Assembly (NCBI RefSeq): GCF_001039355.2
Contig: NW_019775536.1
Coordinates: 674,376-738,375 of the forward strand
Length of the DNA stretch: 64,000 bases
From: Lingula anatina
Taxonomy: Eukaryota; Brachiopoda; Lingulata; Lingulida; Lingulidae
Reading direction: 5' to 3'
Shown here in pieces: positions 35,239 to 47,800 of this stretch (position 1 is its first letter; the number at the start of each line of letters is the position of its first letter). The notes under the pieces were generated by a model. That model did not search any database and was not told where the DNA came from. It worked only from the letters and a program-made list of their open reading frames with translations. The position numbers and the translations under genes are program-made.

Positions 35239-35835
35239 AATTTCTGATGGCATGATAACAATTCTTAGGATCACTGAGCACTTCACTTCAAACAGAAAAC
35301 TATCAGAGGACTGTTCATTAGACACTTGTCCACATTTTTTTTATCAGAAGTGTACCAAATTCTTAAGGATTATTGCTGCATAGCTGCTGTGAACTTTTTT
35401 TTCCAATATTATAAGCTTCTCTGAAATCTCATGCATAGTTTTGTTGTTCACTCATGACATTCCCAATTTTCACACAAAATTGAATGATTTTGTGGCATCT
35501 GATAAGTTTTAAATTTCTAACAGTTCCTAAAATTATGAAATACTTAAATTTTGTTGTGAATGTCAAACCTACGAGGCTAGAGCACATATCCATATCCAAG
35601 AAGTTACTATAAAGGAATGCGAAAGTGAATGTCACAGTGATGAATTAACAGACTGAGTGTTCTAAGTTTTTTCGTTTTGTTTTTTGAGCTTATTGCTACT
35701 TATAAACATGTATGTTTATATATTCAAGAAGTGTATACAAAGAATAACTAAGTGAAGTAGTTAGCAATCTGTGCACTAAATATTTTTAAGAGTATGCCTG
35801 TGACCTCAGTTGCATCTCTATATTGGGCTTGGGTG

Positions 35836-36474
35836 TTATTATCCCAAAAGATCAAAATGGTGTAAAAAGTGTCATAATTAAGAGATACATTTGGTTTGTC
35901 TGTGAGGTTTTAATAATACTATTGTCTGTAATATTTTGATAAGAACATTGGGGGGGGGGAACAATTTATACATTTTGTTTAAAATAAAGATGTATCAGTT
36001 ATATTAAAAATAAACATTATCTACAAATTTGGTAAAGTGTTTGGTATTATGTTCTGCTGCTGTCTGTCCACTCATAACCCACTAGTCCCTCTCGCTCACT
36101 CTTGCTCTTTCTCCAGTAAAGGTGGTTCAAAATTCAACATTTGTACTCAAATAAAAATGCACTCCCATTTTACCATCTTGCTCTCCAACTGGCGAAGACT
36201 ATCGTAAAGCAATTAGATTACACCTAATGAAAATGATTTTGTATGATATGATCTGTTATCAGCTAAACTAAAAACAAAGTGAAAAAGCTACCAGAAGCCG
36301 AGCACACATTAAGCACTCTCTAATCGCTCTAGGTGATTGCAAAGCAATAAAAACAACATCATTTAAGGGTTTTCCTGGGGTCAATCATAAATTTTTCCAC
36401 ATACCATACCAATAACAATGCCTTTTTCACATTTGGTAAAAAAAGAATAAATTTCCACAATTTAAGAGTAGCTA
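35836..36474. repeat. Right copy of the segment beyond INTS6
   Basis: Downstream of EPDR copy 1; homologous to 30,006-30,472, with extra sequence near 36,230-36,390. It is followed by a segment (36,520-36,720) that recurs near 52,750 and 58,810, upstream of the later repeat units. Confidence 0.8.
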
Positions 36475-37821
36475 ATGCTTGCGTCTCATAAGCAAGTTTA
36501 ATCAAATTATATGTTCTACAGACTAATTTGTATGATGATGATGAGGGGTTATAAGGAATAAAGACATACTGAATAAAGAACTTTGAAACCTGAAGATGAT
36601 ATTTGCATTTATTGATCACACAAAGTGGAAGTTTTACAAAAATAATTAGAAACTGAATGTTAAATTTTGCATTCTAAAAGCCATTTTTATACTTGCCTGA
36701 CCACTGTTCTTTCTTTAAAGTAAGACCTCATTCTAAAATACTGAAAAAATGTTTTTCCCACCAGAGAACTTTTTATGTACAGACACAGATGTGTCTGTAC
36801 ATATTGCCATCACCTGCGTCTGTCGTCGCCGATGGCGATGGCGATGCCGGCGCCGTGCACTTTCCTTGTAAACACGATAAGTGGAGGGCAGTTTTACTTT
36901 TTGGCTTATATTTNNNNNNNNNNNNNNNNNNNNNNNNNNNNNNNNNNNNNNNNNNNNNNNNNNNNNNNNNNNNNNNNNNNNNNNNNNNNNNNNNNNNNNN
37001 NNNNNNNNNNNNNNNNNNNNNNNNNNNNNNNNNNNNNNNNNNNNNNNNNNNNNNNNNNNNNNNNNATGATCGGGCCATTATTGTAGAAGTTATGCTTTTT
37101 TCTTTCACTTTTCAACATATATGCAACACTGTAAACACATTTCAAGGAAAACCGATAGGCCTGTTGTCATGAAACTCTCAGGAGTAATCAATCTTACTAA
37201 AACGGAGGTCAAGTTCGAAAATCGGCATGCAGCCTGAGTTGGAAAAGCAGTCTAATTGGCTTCTTTTTCTGGAAGTTATACATTTTCAAAGTGTGAACTT
37301 GAACTCTCATGGGCCTGAAGCCTTATGCTTGTTACACATTTTACTTTCATTGGTATTACCTGTTGAGCATAATTAAAATTTGATGTTGAATTTACAGTTT
37401 AACATAATGTACTTTTGCATCAGAATTGACAGTAGCCTATTTTGTGCATAGTTATTTCCTGCTTTTTGTCTGTACATTTGACAGCTTTGCTGCCTTGTTT
37501 AAACTTCTGACAGAATCAACATTTTAAATTGTTAATTCATTTTTCAAACATTTTAAGAGTAGTTATCATTTATGGATAAGCTATAATTAATATATATTTA
37601 TACCAGATTCTTGGTCCATCAAAACCTTTAGCTAAACTTATGTAATATTCTCAAATAATATATATGCTCTTCTTGTCATGCATATATATCATAATAAGTA
37701 CAATCATGGACACGTGGAGTGAAATATGTAGACGTCATATTGAACAAATTAATTAAATGATTAATCAATTAATGACATAATAAATCAATGCTCATTACAT
37801 TAATAATTATCACTTAATTGT
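36475..37821. other. Repeat-unit flank with assembly gap
   Basis: Contains DNA homologous to the 3' flank of the intact RPP38 copies (for example 37,496-37,600 against 53,031-53,170). It then passes directly into RPP38 intron 3-like sequence near 37,620. RPP38 exons 4 and 5 are therefore missing here, apparently through an internal deletion. A near-palindrome (36,775-36,802) and a GC-rich GGCGATGGCGATG stretch precede the gap. Confidence 0.6.
36914..37065. other. Assembly gap (152 N)
   Basis: Unknown sequence next to a GC-rich dispersed repeat end, between EPDR copy 1 and RPP38 relic 2. Confidence 0.99.
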
Positions 37822-38115
37822 TGCTTATTCTGTCTTATCTGTTGTGGTACTATTGGACGGGTGACAAAATTCTGGAACAGTTAACTCCCTGGAAGCAATG
37901 GAGAATAAAAAACGAGGGGTCAAAATATGTTGTTTTTTTGTTTTGTTTTGTTTTTTTGGTGGTAAATTTAATCTTAATATGTAAATACAGCCAGTTATGA
38001 GTCACAATGCAAAATTGTAAATATATAAATATGTGTGTGTATGTGTGTATGAATAAATGAATAAATAAATAAATAACGAAAAATGTCAAATTGTGATGCT
38101 CTCTGCAGTCTCGAT

Positions 38116-38167
<52 letters not shown>

Positions 38168-38713
38168 CTATTTTACATAATTACAATTATCTACATACAC
38201 ATTTTATGTTTACCTTTTAATTGAAAAAGAAGAATAAAACTCACTTTTTTATCCTGTCCAGAAGAACCACTTTTGTTTGTTTTTCCACTCCAGGCCTGGA
38301 ATGGTAACCATGACAACAGACTGTGAAGAAGCATTCTTTCTCATCAAAGCCCAATCCCTGTGTTATTATATGTTACATGAGCTTAATTATTACATATGAC
38401 ACTTACGTACCCCACAGATAAGAACTTCTATATAGCAGTTTTACAATTTGGATAACAAATATTAAAATATTGTAATTATTTTTTTTTTCATGTATTTAAT
38501 TATTCACTGATATTTATGAAATGATCAGATGAAAATCAGCAAAGGAATTTAAGGAAGAGACATCAATTAATTAATGTACTAATTTAAATACCATGAGAGA
38601 TTATATGGGGAACGTTAAACTTAATTGTTTTAAAGATTTCTTCTTTTTGGCTGCCATACTTTTCCTTGCAGTGTGCCTCTGTTCTGCTCTGGGGTCACCA
38701 CTGGGGCAGCCAT
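37822..38713 (-). pseudogene. RPP38 relic 2 (exons 1-3 only)
   Basis: Exon 1 (38,592-38,713) keeps the start MAAPVVTPEQ, but small insertions shift the frame into a TAA at codon 28. Exon 2 (38,245-38,295) remains in frame with its GTGAGT donor. Exon 3 (37,822-37,888) has a shifted frame near its start and is truncated. Exons 4 and 5, which encode the L7Ae domain and basic tail, are absent. It is still head-to-head with EPDR copy 2. Confidence 0.88.
38119..38165. repeat. (TA)n microsatellite
   Basis: Pure TA run of about 47 bp within intron 2 of the RPP38 relic. Confidence 0.95.
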
Positions 38714-39143
38714 GTTGACCAAATGACCACTGTCCAGGTGAGTCTTAAACCTGTGGCTCAGATATTACTGCAATGATTAAAACGGGAATTATGTACAACA
38801 AACTGTCGATCTGTCATATATTGACATCTACCAGTATATGATCTGTCATTTTCATTTCATAAATAATAGAAATAAACGATTATAATTAAGTGGGTTGTTA
38901 AATCATATAATACCTTCTGAAAAACATTTATTAAAATTTAAATTATCAGTCAATTTCATATCATGCTTCAATTTTTAATTTTTATAAATCATTATATTTA
39001 TATAGTAGGCCTATATTAATCTGAATTATTAATTATATATCAATTTATTTTTTGTGTATCCAATATTTTTTATAGCTCCAAATAAAGTGCTTGCATAATG
39101 CTTCCTGGCATGTGGCACAAAATCTAAATATATTGGTTGTAAT

Positions 39144-39790
39144 CAGTGTTTGCCTCTTAGGAAAATAAGTTGCTGGACCGAAAGTCCAGCCATCTTGGAA
39201 ATTAGCTGGCTAGAATGCCTGCCGGGAGGGAAAAATTCTCTGCCCGTTCTTAAAGTTGTCTGCCCCGGTGTGGCGTGATAGACCCGTGCCGTGACGAAAC
39301 CGTTCTGCACATGCGCATTAAGGGTAGATTGAAAGAAGTAACTTCCGGTATGACGATGTCGTCCTAAGTAGGCGTTATGTTTGCACTGAACTACGATTTT
39401 CAAATTCATAATTCAGAGGTTTTCGTCATGAGAGAGTATGCATTTGATAATCTTATTACTACAGTATACGGGGGAATGTTGGAAGTGAGCTTTTGATCGT
39501 GACTGAACTGTTTTGCTCTGTGTGAAGAATGTGGCAAATCTAAGACTCGTAGAATAAATCTTTTCCCTCTACAATGTTCTTTCAATTCAAAGTTCAGTCA
39601 TTTTCATTAAAAAGAAATTGTGTGTTTGATAATACTACAACTTTCTCTACGGGGAAATGTTGGAAATGCATGTACTGTAAGTCAACAGACTGCTACACCC
39701 GCGTGAATAATCCGTCAGAACGGTTTATTCACGACGACGGTTTCTTCACGTGACACCGGGCAGACAGTCCAGCCTTAATTTCTAACACTG
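39144..39790. mobile_element. 647-bp hAT-like non-autonomous element
   Basis: Begins CAGTGTTTG and ends TAACACTG, inverted termini typical of hAT elements. It is flanked by GTTGTAAT (39,136-39,143) and GTTGCAAT (39,791-39,798), an 8-bp target duplication with one change. The matching places upstream of EPDR copies 4 and 5 lack it. It carries an 88-codon minus-strand frame with no transposase features. Confidence 0.85.
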
Positions 39791-39860
39791 GTTGCAATGC
39801 TTTGAATAACTCTTATCGGATATCCTTATACGATTAGTCTCAATTTAGCAAATTCTTGCC

Positions 39861-40070
39861 GAGAAATAAACATTGAAAACGAGGCAGCTGCCAGGAGAGT
39901 ACGGCCCAGAGTCACAAGACCGGCAGGTAGTGAATTACAGTTATCTACACTGGTAAACAAACGAGATCTGATAGTGCGTTCTAAATAAATCCGACTCATT
40001 CTCCACCAACCTACTGTACACAAGCACGGGTCAGCTGCTCGACATTGCGAAACTACCTCTACCTATAAAA
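39861..40070 (+). promoter_or_regulatory. EPDR promoter block, copy 2
   Basis: Same 210-bp block as at 31,414, ending in TATAAAA (40,064-40,070). The hAT-like element sits only about 70 bp upstream of the block, so distal sequence is displaced relative to the other copies. Confidence 0.7.
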
Positions 40071-40145
40071 AAGACAGCGACACTAACAAGAACAGCAGTT
40101 AAGAATCGACGCTCTTAAAAGTGACAAGAGTCGAGTTTAATCAAT

Positions 40146-43100
40146 ATGAAGACCGTCATAGCAGCATTCAGCGTCTTGATCATTGTGGTTCCGGCTTTGT
40201 CCCAGCCTCCCCAGCCATGCTGTACACCGCCGCAATGGGAAGGAAATGTCGCTCAAAGCCAGGGACTGAACGTTGCAGGTCAAGGGCACAGGGCCGCGGT
40301 AGGTTAATTATATGTTTTTACAAATATTATTTTAAAATTGAAATTTACCCAAATATTAAGAATCTCACGGTTCTGCTTCGCTTGCTTGCACACTGTATGC
40401 AGCCTTCATGACGCTGCCCTTCACTAAAGCCGGTGTCACAGGAATGGAAGCCCGGCCTATTATATCTAGGTCCGGGCTCCCTTAATTATGATTAGGACGG
40501 ACCCCGGAGTATTGGGGTTAGTACTGTATGGGACGAATGTCGCCTGTACAAAGTATATGAGAAGCAGACTACGTACGGTTCCTAGCGGACTTCCATTCCC
40601 GTTACACCGGTGTGACAAAGATGGTAGTCCTAGGAATAGAATTCCACGGTCTAATAGGATATTAGCTAACTAGTACAGGTAGGGCCTAACTGAGTTTGGG
40701 GGGGGGGGGGAGGACGCAAGGGGTTTACCCTAGACCCCACTCCCACAGATTTTAGATCGATCTATCACCATGGGGAGTCTCACTAGATAACTGTCAGCTA
40801 AGCCAGCTTAAATGTCTGTCCCATCCTTAAGGGGGGAATTAACATTCTGTGCATGGTACATCGGCCAACAGCAACTAGCTTGAACCCACAGGGAGTTATG
40901 TCGATCTAGTTGGATTGATCTAAATCTCTGGGAATGTGTTCATAGTTTCATGCCCAAATAATACAGCAAGTATAAAGGATCTATCTGAGGGGTTATAAAC
41001 AAAATAACTTTAACATAAAGAACTGTTTTGCTATCAAATACTAGTAACAATTTTTAATCACAAATTTATTTACTTTATGTATCAGTTCATTAAAAAATGG
41101 TTTTCCAATATACTTTGTAGATATTTAGTAAAGTATATGCCATTTAATTATTGAAACCTATTTATTCTACACTGTACCAATTAAGAGGGGTCCAAATATA
41201 AGGTGATTTATATCAAAATATATTGAAGTCAAATTATATATTACTTTCATAATTAGGAAATATCATCCCAAATTTTCACTTCTTTAGCAAATCATGAAGC
41301 TGTCCATGGACACTAATCTTAAAAAAGTGGCTGCTAGTGGTCAGTGGTACTATGACCAACAGCAGGGAACTTTCCAAGTGCTGCAGGATTTTAAAGCGGT
41401 ATGATAGATCTTTACTACAATTATACCTGGTCCAGTAAGAGCATGGTTATGGATTGTAAAAAAAATGTGAATTGTTTGCTAAGAAATTACACATGCTTTT
41501 GCTTATGAGACATAAGGTTTGTTCCTTCATGAAAAGGATTAATTCTCATTAAATCCTTATTTAATGTAAATTTTAACGTGATCAAAGTGTAAACATACAC
41601 AATGGGTTGTATAATTGCATGTCTGTTGCATGTGAGTACAAGGCTCCGTTCACATGGAAAATCTAAAAATCTATTTTCAATATCTGTGCCCTGGATACCC
41701 CGCGGCGTAATTACTGGCAGTGCAAACGAGTTACTTCCAAAGCTGTAATTAATTCTCAGCTGCGCTCGGAGGAGAAGATTCTAATACCTTGACGCATGCG
41801 CGGTAGTATCTCTAAACTGTGAAGTTCATCAGTTTAGTTGTGACGACTCAAGCATACAGATGGGTAATATGGCTAGTGGTAGTGCAAAGCAAGTTGGAGG
41901 AAGGTCAAAGGGGATGTTTTTGTTGCACAAAATCGACAAACACATTTTTCAAAGCAACCGCGACCGCCCTTTACTTTCTTACTTCCTACTGCTCATGCAT
42001 CAAGGTATCAGAATCTCCTCCGAGCGCAGCCGAGAATTAATTACAGCTTTGGAAGTAACTCGCTCGGGCTGCCAGTAATTACGCCACGTATCCAGGGCAC
42101 AGACCGTGATCACAAGATACTGAAAATAGATTATTAGAAAATAGATTTTCCATGTGAACAGAGCCCAAGTAAAAATTATTTTCCGTAATTTATATTATTA
42201 AGTTGGTCTCTTTTCTTAACTACCATCATAATATTATAGAGACAATGAACCCTTTTTCTGATTTTTCTATTTTTTGAATGATCATCATATGTCCAGTTCA
42301 AATTCCATGCACTGGACTCAGTATTTTTAACTGATAATTACGATTCAGTTTTTACTGTATATACCTATAAACATACCAAAAACCTTATTTTCAAAAACAT
42401 TGTCTTAAAATTTTTCTTGCAGGGCGTACAATACCAGATCACCAATGGTGGACCATGTGTTAAGAGCAAGCTGACACAACCGTGGATGGGCTGCATGCCT
42501 AGCATATATAACCTTTGACCTTTACCTTTGACCCTGACCTTTGGCCTAAATCTGTGTTCTATTTTGAATTATTAAGGAAATAAGAGGAGTTTGGAACATA
42601 TTTATTTCAATGCACAATTTTTCATAAATCTAATAACTAAAATGTTATAGAAGCATTGTCATTTATTTAAAAAAAGATGCAAACTTTCACGAATCATCAT
42701 TTTGTAATGTCTGATTAATCTTATAATTTTATTATAATTTATATTAATATTTTCTATCAGCAAAAGAAATCAATGGTGGAGAAGTATTTGTTAGCAATAA
42801 AATTCTCTCACCAGCTTTCCATCTTTGCAAAATTAGTGAAAATATTTATTTGCATGTTCTAATCACAGAGACTTCCAAATTCATGGGCAGTGCTGTAGTG
42901 GGACTTGGCGACGATAGCATTAAAGTCAACAACTGGGCCATCTTCATGAACTCCAGCTCTGTCATGGGGACGTCTTACACACAAGTCACTGCCAAAGACT
43001 GTGTTCCCATTGGCAGCTCGTTACAAGGATCAGCTAAAGGAGGTAAGGGTGCATTATTATTATAGCCTTAATAGAAAAGTGGTGCTTTTTGGGAAAGAAA

Positions 43101-44516
43101 ACTGTGGTGCATTTGACGTGGGGTGTTATGTTATCATCCCCTCACCTCACCTCCCCCCCCCCCCCCCAAAAAAAAAAAAAAAAAAGAAAATTATTTAGGG
43201 GTGGGGTGACGAAATAAAATAATGCAGGTGTTACTGACATGACAAAACTGTTCACTTTCATATGGCCACAACTGACCCTTATATACAATATAAACTTCTC
43301 CATCCACTTAGGGCCTAGTTTCAGGAAAAAAAAGCTTTCAGATTCATGTGGAAATCCCCCATCCCCTTTTTTTTCATTTTTATGGAAACATGCACCCCCC
43401 TGCCCTGCAGTGTTTTCATTTTCCTTTTTTTTTTTTTCAAAAGCCAGGGCTAACCACTAACTTTCCTTCAGGCAGGAGGTCATAAATTTGATCTGTCAGA
43501 TTTTGGATCCAGCCTGTCCAACAAAACCAATAATTTTATCCATTCATATTACCTCTCAGTGAACTTTGTAAATTAATACTTGTTGTCATACATGTATAAT
43601 GCATTTATTACCAAGATACTCAATCAAATAAGCTGGGAAAAATGCACCCTAAGTGAATTAATTTTCATATAAAATGTCTGAACTCCTGAATGTTTAACCT
43701 TGCATACAAGTCTGTCCCTGTCCAAAATGAATTTTTACCTGTTCCAGAAAGGCGAGCCCTGTAAGCTCCAATTTCATCTCTGCTAGTTAAATAACATTTG
43801 TTTCTGATGAACTTTCAGTTGGCATGATGTCGGTGCAAGGAGTGACTAATGTTTCAGCAGGAATCAAGGACCCCAGTGTCTTTTCCTTGCCTGCAAGCTG
43901 CCAGAAAGCAAAGGAGGCAGATGAGAAAGACAAGGTAAACTCCTGACCATCATGAGCAAAAACGTTCATTAGCTTGGTAGTTGGATCTTATAATATATAT
44001 GATAATTTTCAAACATGTGGTCACTTAGTAACAATTATATCTACTAGTACTGACATCAGTCTGATGAAGGCCTGTGTCCAGGTTGACTGTAAGCTAACAG
44101 TATGAAAATATTTCAGCTTGTGTTTTATAATTATCATATATATGATCATGAATGTCATATTTTGTCCAGGATAGTAAACTTTCACCGGTGTACAGATTTT
44201 CTAATGTTGTCTATGCAAATGTGAAGTATTATATCATTTGTCACTAAATTTACCCAAGATTTTGTCGGAGACCAACTCTGACTTCATGAATGTCCAATAA
44301 TTGGGCTATCCAGACCTAAGCACTCACGCGCGCGCGCACACACACACACACACACATGCACACATGCACACACACAAGGAGGTACGCAATTGCAAATGCC
44401 CAATCACTAATCATAAATTTGTTAACATTTGCCATGAAACAATACACTGATAACAAAGCGTTAAATTTGCTTCAATATTCTCTCATATTTTGTCTTTCAG
44501 GACAATGGCATGGATA
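40146..44516 (+). CDS. Ependymin-related protein, copy 2 (cut at last exon)
   Basis: Exons 40146-40298, 41288-41398, 42423-42501, 42869-43042, 43819-43934 and the first 16 bp of exon 6 (44501-44516). The sequence then meets an N and jumps to intron-1-like DNA. All lengths and phases equal copy 1: signal peptide, PCCTPPQWEG, GPCVKSKL, FMGSAVVGLGDD, KDCVPIGS, DPSVFSLPASC. The exon 3 donor reads GCATAT where copies 1 and 3 have GT, so this intron needs a GC-AG splice or is damaged. Intron 2 carries a 524-bp inverted-repeat element. Apart from the lost last exon the coding sequence is open. Confidence 0.85.
40733..40941. mobile_element. MITE of the TTA family in EPDR copy 2 intron 1
   Basis: Begins GACCCCACTCCCACAG and ends CTCTGGGAATGTGTTC, inverted like the 215-bp INTS6 element and sharing its interior words. 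It follows a G homopolymer (about 40,697-40,711). Target duplication is unclear. Confidence 0.7.
41642..42165. mobile_element. 524-bp long-TIR element in EPDR copy 2 intron 2
   Basis: Starts GGCTCCGTTCACATGGAAAA and ends TTTTCCATGTGAACAGAGCC. Inverted arms reach about 150 bp, including the CTGGATAC, GTAATTACTGGCAG and AGCTGTAATTAATTCT words. CAA flanks both ends, a possible 3-bp target duplication as in PIF/Harbinger elements. The middle has a short open frame without known domains. The same insertion occurs in EPDR copy 3 but not copy 1. Confidence 0.8.
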
Positions 44517-44517
44517 N
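44517..44517. other. Single ambiguous base between EPDR copies 2 and 3
   Basis: Isolated N inside exon 6 of EPDR copy 2. The right side starts with a G homopolymer and is homologous to 40,697 onward, inside intron 1 of the same copy. Confidence 0.6.
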
Positions 44518-44559
44518 GGGGGGGGGGGGGGGGGGGGAGGACGCAAGGGGTTTACCCTA

Positions 44560-44619
44560 GACCCCACTCCCACAGATTTTAGATCGATCTATCACCATGG
44601 GGAGTCTCACTAGATAACT
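44560..44619. mobile_element. Truncated MITE of the TTA family
   Basis: First 60 bp of the element at 40,733. It ends at CTAGATAACT, where about 255 bp present in copy 2 intron 1 are missing. Confidence 0.7.
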
Positions 44620-44854
44620 TTTAATCACAAATTTATTTACTATATGTATCAGTTCATTAAAAAATGGTTTTCCAACATACTTTGTATATATTTAGTAAAG
44701 TATATGCCATTTAATTATTGAAACCTATTTATTCTACACTGTACCAATTAAGAGGGGTCCAAATATAAGGTGATTTATATCAAAATATATTGAAGTCAAA
44801 TTATATATTACTTTCATAATTAGGAAATATCATCCCAAATTTTCACTTCTTTAG

Positions 44855-47800
44855 CAAATCATGAAGCTGTCCATGGACACTAATCTTAAAAAAGTGGCTG
44901 CTAGTGGTCAGTGGTACTATGACCAACAGCAGGGAACTTTCCAAGTGCTGCAGGATTTTAAAGCGGTATGATAGATCTTTACTACAATTATACCTGGTCC
45001 AGTAAGAGCATGGTTATGGATTGTAAAAAAAATGTGAATTGTTTGCTAAGAAATTACACATGCTTTTGCTTATGAGACATAAGGTTTGTTCCTTCATCAA
45101 AAGGATTAATTCTCATTAAATCCTTAGTTAATGTAAATTTTAACGTGATCAAAGTGTTAACATACACGATGGGTTGTAATTGCATGTCTGTTGCATGTGA
45201 GTACAAGGCTCCGTTCACATGGAAAATCTAAAAATCTATTTTCAATATCTTGTGATCACGGTCTGTGCCCTGGATACCCCGCGGCGTAATTACTGGCAGT
45301 GCAAACGAGTTACTTCCAAAGCTGTAATTAATTCTTGGCTGCGCTCGGAGGAGAAGATTCTAATACCTTGACGCATGCGCGGTAGTATCTCTAAACTGTG
45401 AAGTTCATCAGTTTAGTTGTGACGACTCAAGCATACAGATGGGTAATATGGCTAGTGGTAGTGCAAAGGGGGTCATGCCGATACTCCCCCGCACCGTTAC
45501 TCCCCCGCACCGATACTCCCCCGCACCGTTACGCCCCCGCACCGATTCTCCCCCGCACCGATACTCCCCCTTAGTAAATTTTTGCATTATGCACACCGAT
45601 ACGACCCCACACCGATAGATCCCCGCATCGATAAACCCCCTGTAAAATTACCGTTATACGCGCACCGTTACTCCCCCGCACCGATACTCCCCCGGGTTGT
45701 TGTTTACCCGCATCGTTACTCCCCCGCACCGATACTCCCCTGCATCATTACTCCCCCTATGCAATTTTGACGAAACTGCTGAGGATCGAGTAACAGTGTC
45801 AACCCTCCATTTAATTATACAGGTTAGGGTCAGTCTAGGTAAGTGGATCAAAATCTACTACCCGTTTAAGTCCAAATTTTGCGGAGAATCTCATGTACCA
45901 CGCAAGTCCTTTATGCGAAATTTCGAGTTCGCACGTATGTAAGCACGTACGGAGGATATTGAACATTTCCAAAAGATTCTATGAATAATCTGCGAACAGC
46001 GAGGCCGCAAGCGTAATTTGCTCCCTTTCTAGGGAGTTTGCGATTGGTTTGCAAGTGAGACTTGCTTGGTCCAAGATGCACGCCGCAAGAAATGAAGGAG
46101 AAAGAGCCCTTTGCGTGTTGAGTACGCGCACGCCCTCACATCTATAACGAACAAAATCGAAAACACGACGGGACTGCGAGTATATTTACGACGTGCTCAC
46201 GACGCATGCTCGTGTCTCGACAATTTCGTTGTGCAACAATTTTCAAAATTTTTGAATTTTGCTCAATTCAGATTCTAATCTAATTCAGATTCAAAAGACA
46301 AGGGAAAGAAGCTTAAAGAGCAGAAAAGAAGGTTGGAGGAAAAAGAGAAAACGAAGCGCTTTAGCACTTCTTTTTTATTACTTAATAATTTTACGAATTC
46401 ATCGTTGCCCGAAAAAAAAAAGACATAGCTGCGTTATCTTAGATTAAAACTAACTTTGCCTTAAGTTAGTAAAAAAAAAAAATAAATAAATAAATAAATA
46501 AAAGGCCGTTCAATATATATACAGTAACTACTGAGTACAGTGGGAGAACGAAATTAATTTTGCAAAAACATTTCTCAAAAATCACAAGGAAGAGCTGTAG
46601 ACCTACGTACTGTCAAGCTGCACACTAAGTCTGAGATTGACTTGGTGTAACGTTCTTTATTTTTCCCAATATATTTCGAATAAAATTAGTCAATTCTGGG
46701 TCCCAAGAGGGTGGTGCATCTTGATAAAAAAAGCATTATAGAAAGTGTTGTAAATTATGAATGGGGTTTACAAAGCCAAGGGAATCTATGCCTTGGGGGA
46801 GTAGTGTTTTTGCGGAGTATCGGTACGGGGGAGTATCGGTGCGGGGATGTAAAGAAGCGGGGGAGTATCGGTGCGGGGGAGTATCGGTGCGGGGGAGTAT
46901 AGGTACGTAACCGTGCAAAGCAAGTTGGAGGAAGGTCAAAGGGGATGTTTTTGTTGCAAAAAATCGACAAACACATTTTTCAAAGCAACCGCGACCGCCC
47001 TTTACTTTCTTACTTCCTACTGCTCATGCATCAAGGTATCAGAATCTCCTCCGAGCGCAGCCGAGAATTAATTACAGCTTTGGAAGTAACTCGCTCGGGC
47101 TGCCAGTAATTACGCCGCGTATCCAGGGCACAGACCGTGATCACAAGATACTGAAAATAGATTATTAGAAAATAGATTTTCCATGTGAACAGAGCCCAAG
47201 TAAAAATTATTTTCCGTAATTTATATTATTAAGTTGGTCTCTTTTCTTAACTACCATCATAATATTATAGAGACAATGAACCCTTTTTCTGATTTTTCTA
47301 TTTTTTGAATGATCATCATATGTCTAGTTCAAATTCCATGCACTGGACTCAGTATTTTTAACTGATAATTACGATTCAGTTTTTACTGTATATACCTATA
47401 AACATACCAAAAACCTTATTTTCAAAAACATTGTCTTAAAATTTTTCTTGCAGGGCGTACAATACCAGATCACCAATGGTGGACCATGTGTTAAGAGCAA
47501 GCTGACACAACTGTGGATGGGCTGCATGCCTAGTATATATAACCTTTGACCTTTACCTTTGACCCTGACCTTTGGCCTAAATCTGTGTTCTATTTTGAAT
47601 TATTAAGGAAATAAGAGGAGTTTGGAACATATATTTCAATGCACAATTTTTCTTAAATCTAATAACTTAAATGTTATAGAAGCATTGTCATTTATTTAAA
47701 AAAAAAAAAGATGCAATCTTTCACGAATCATCATTTTGTAATGTCTGATTAATCTTATAATTTTATTACAATTTATGTTAATATTTTCTATAGCAAAAGA

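Noticed and set aside
39143-39409. 88-aa minus-strand frame as a gene
   Set aside because: It lies wholly inside the hAT-like element and has no known domain or transposase motif.
45582-46976. Pro-rich frames such as YSPAPILPR inside the 1.44-kb element
   Set aside because: These are translations of the 16-bp terminal repeat on either strand, not a gene.
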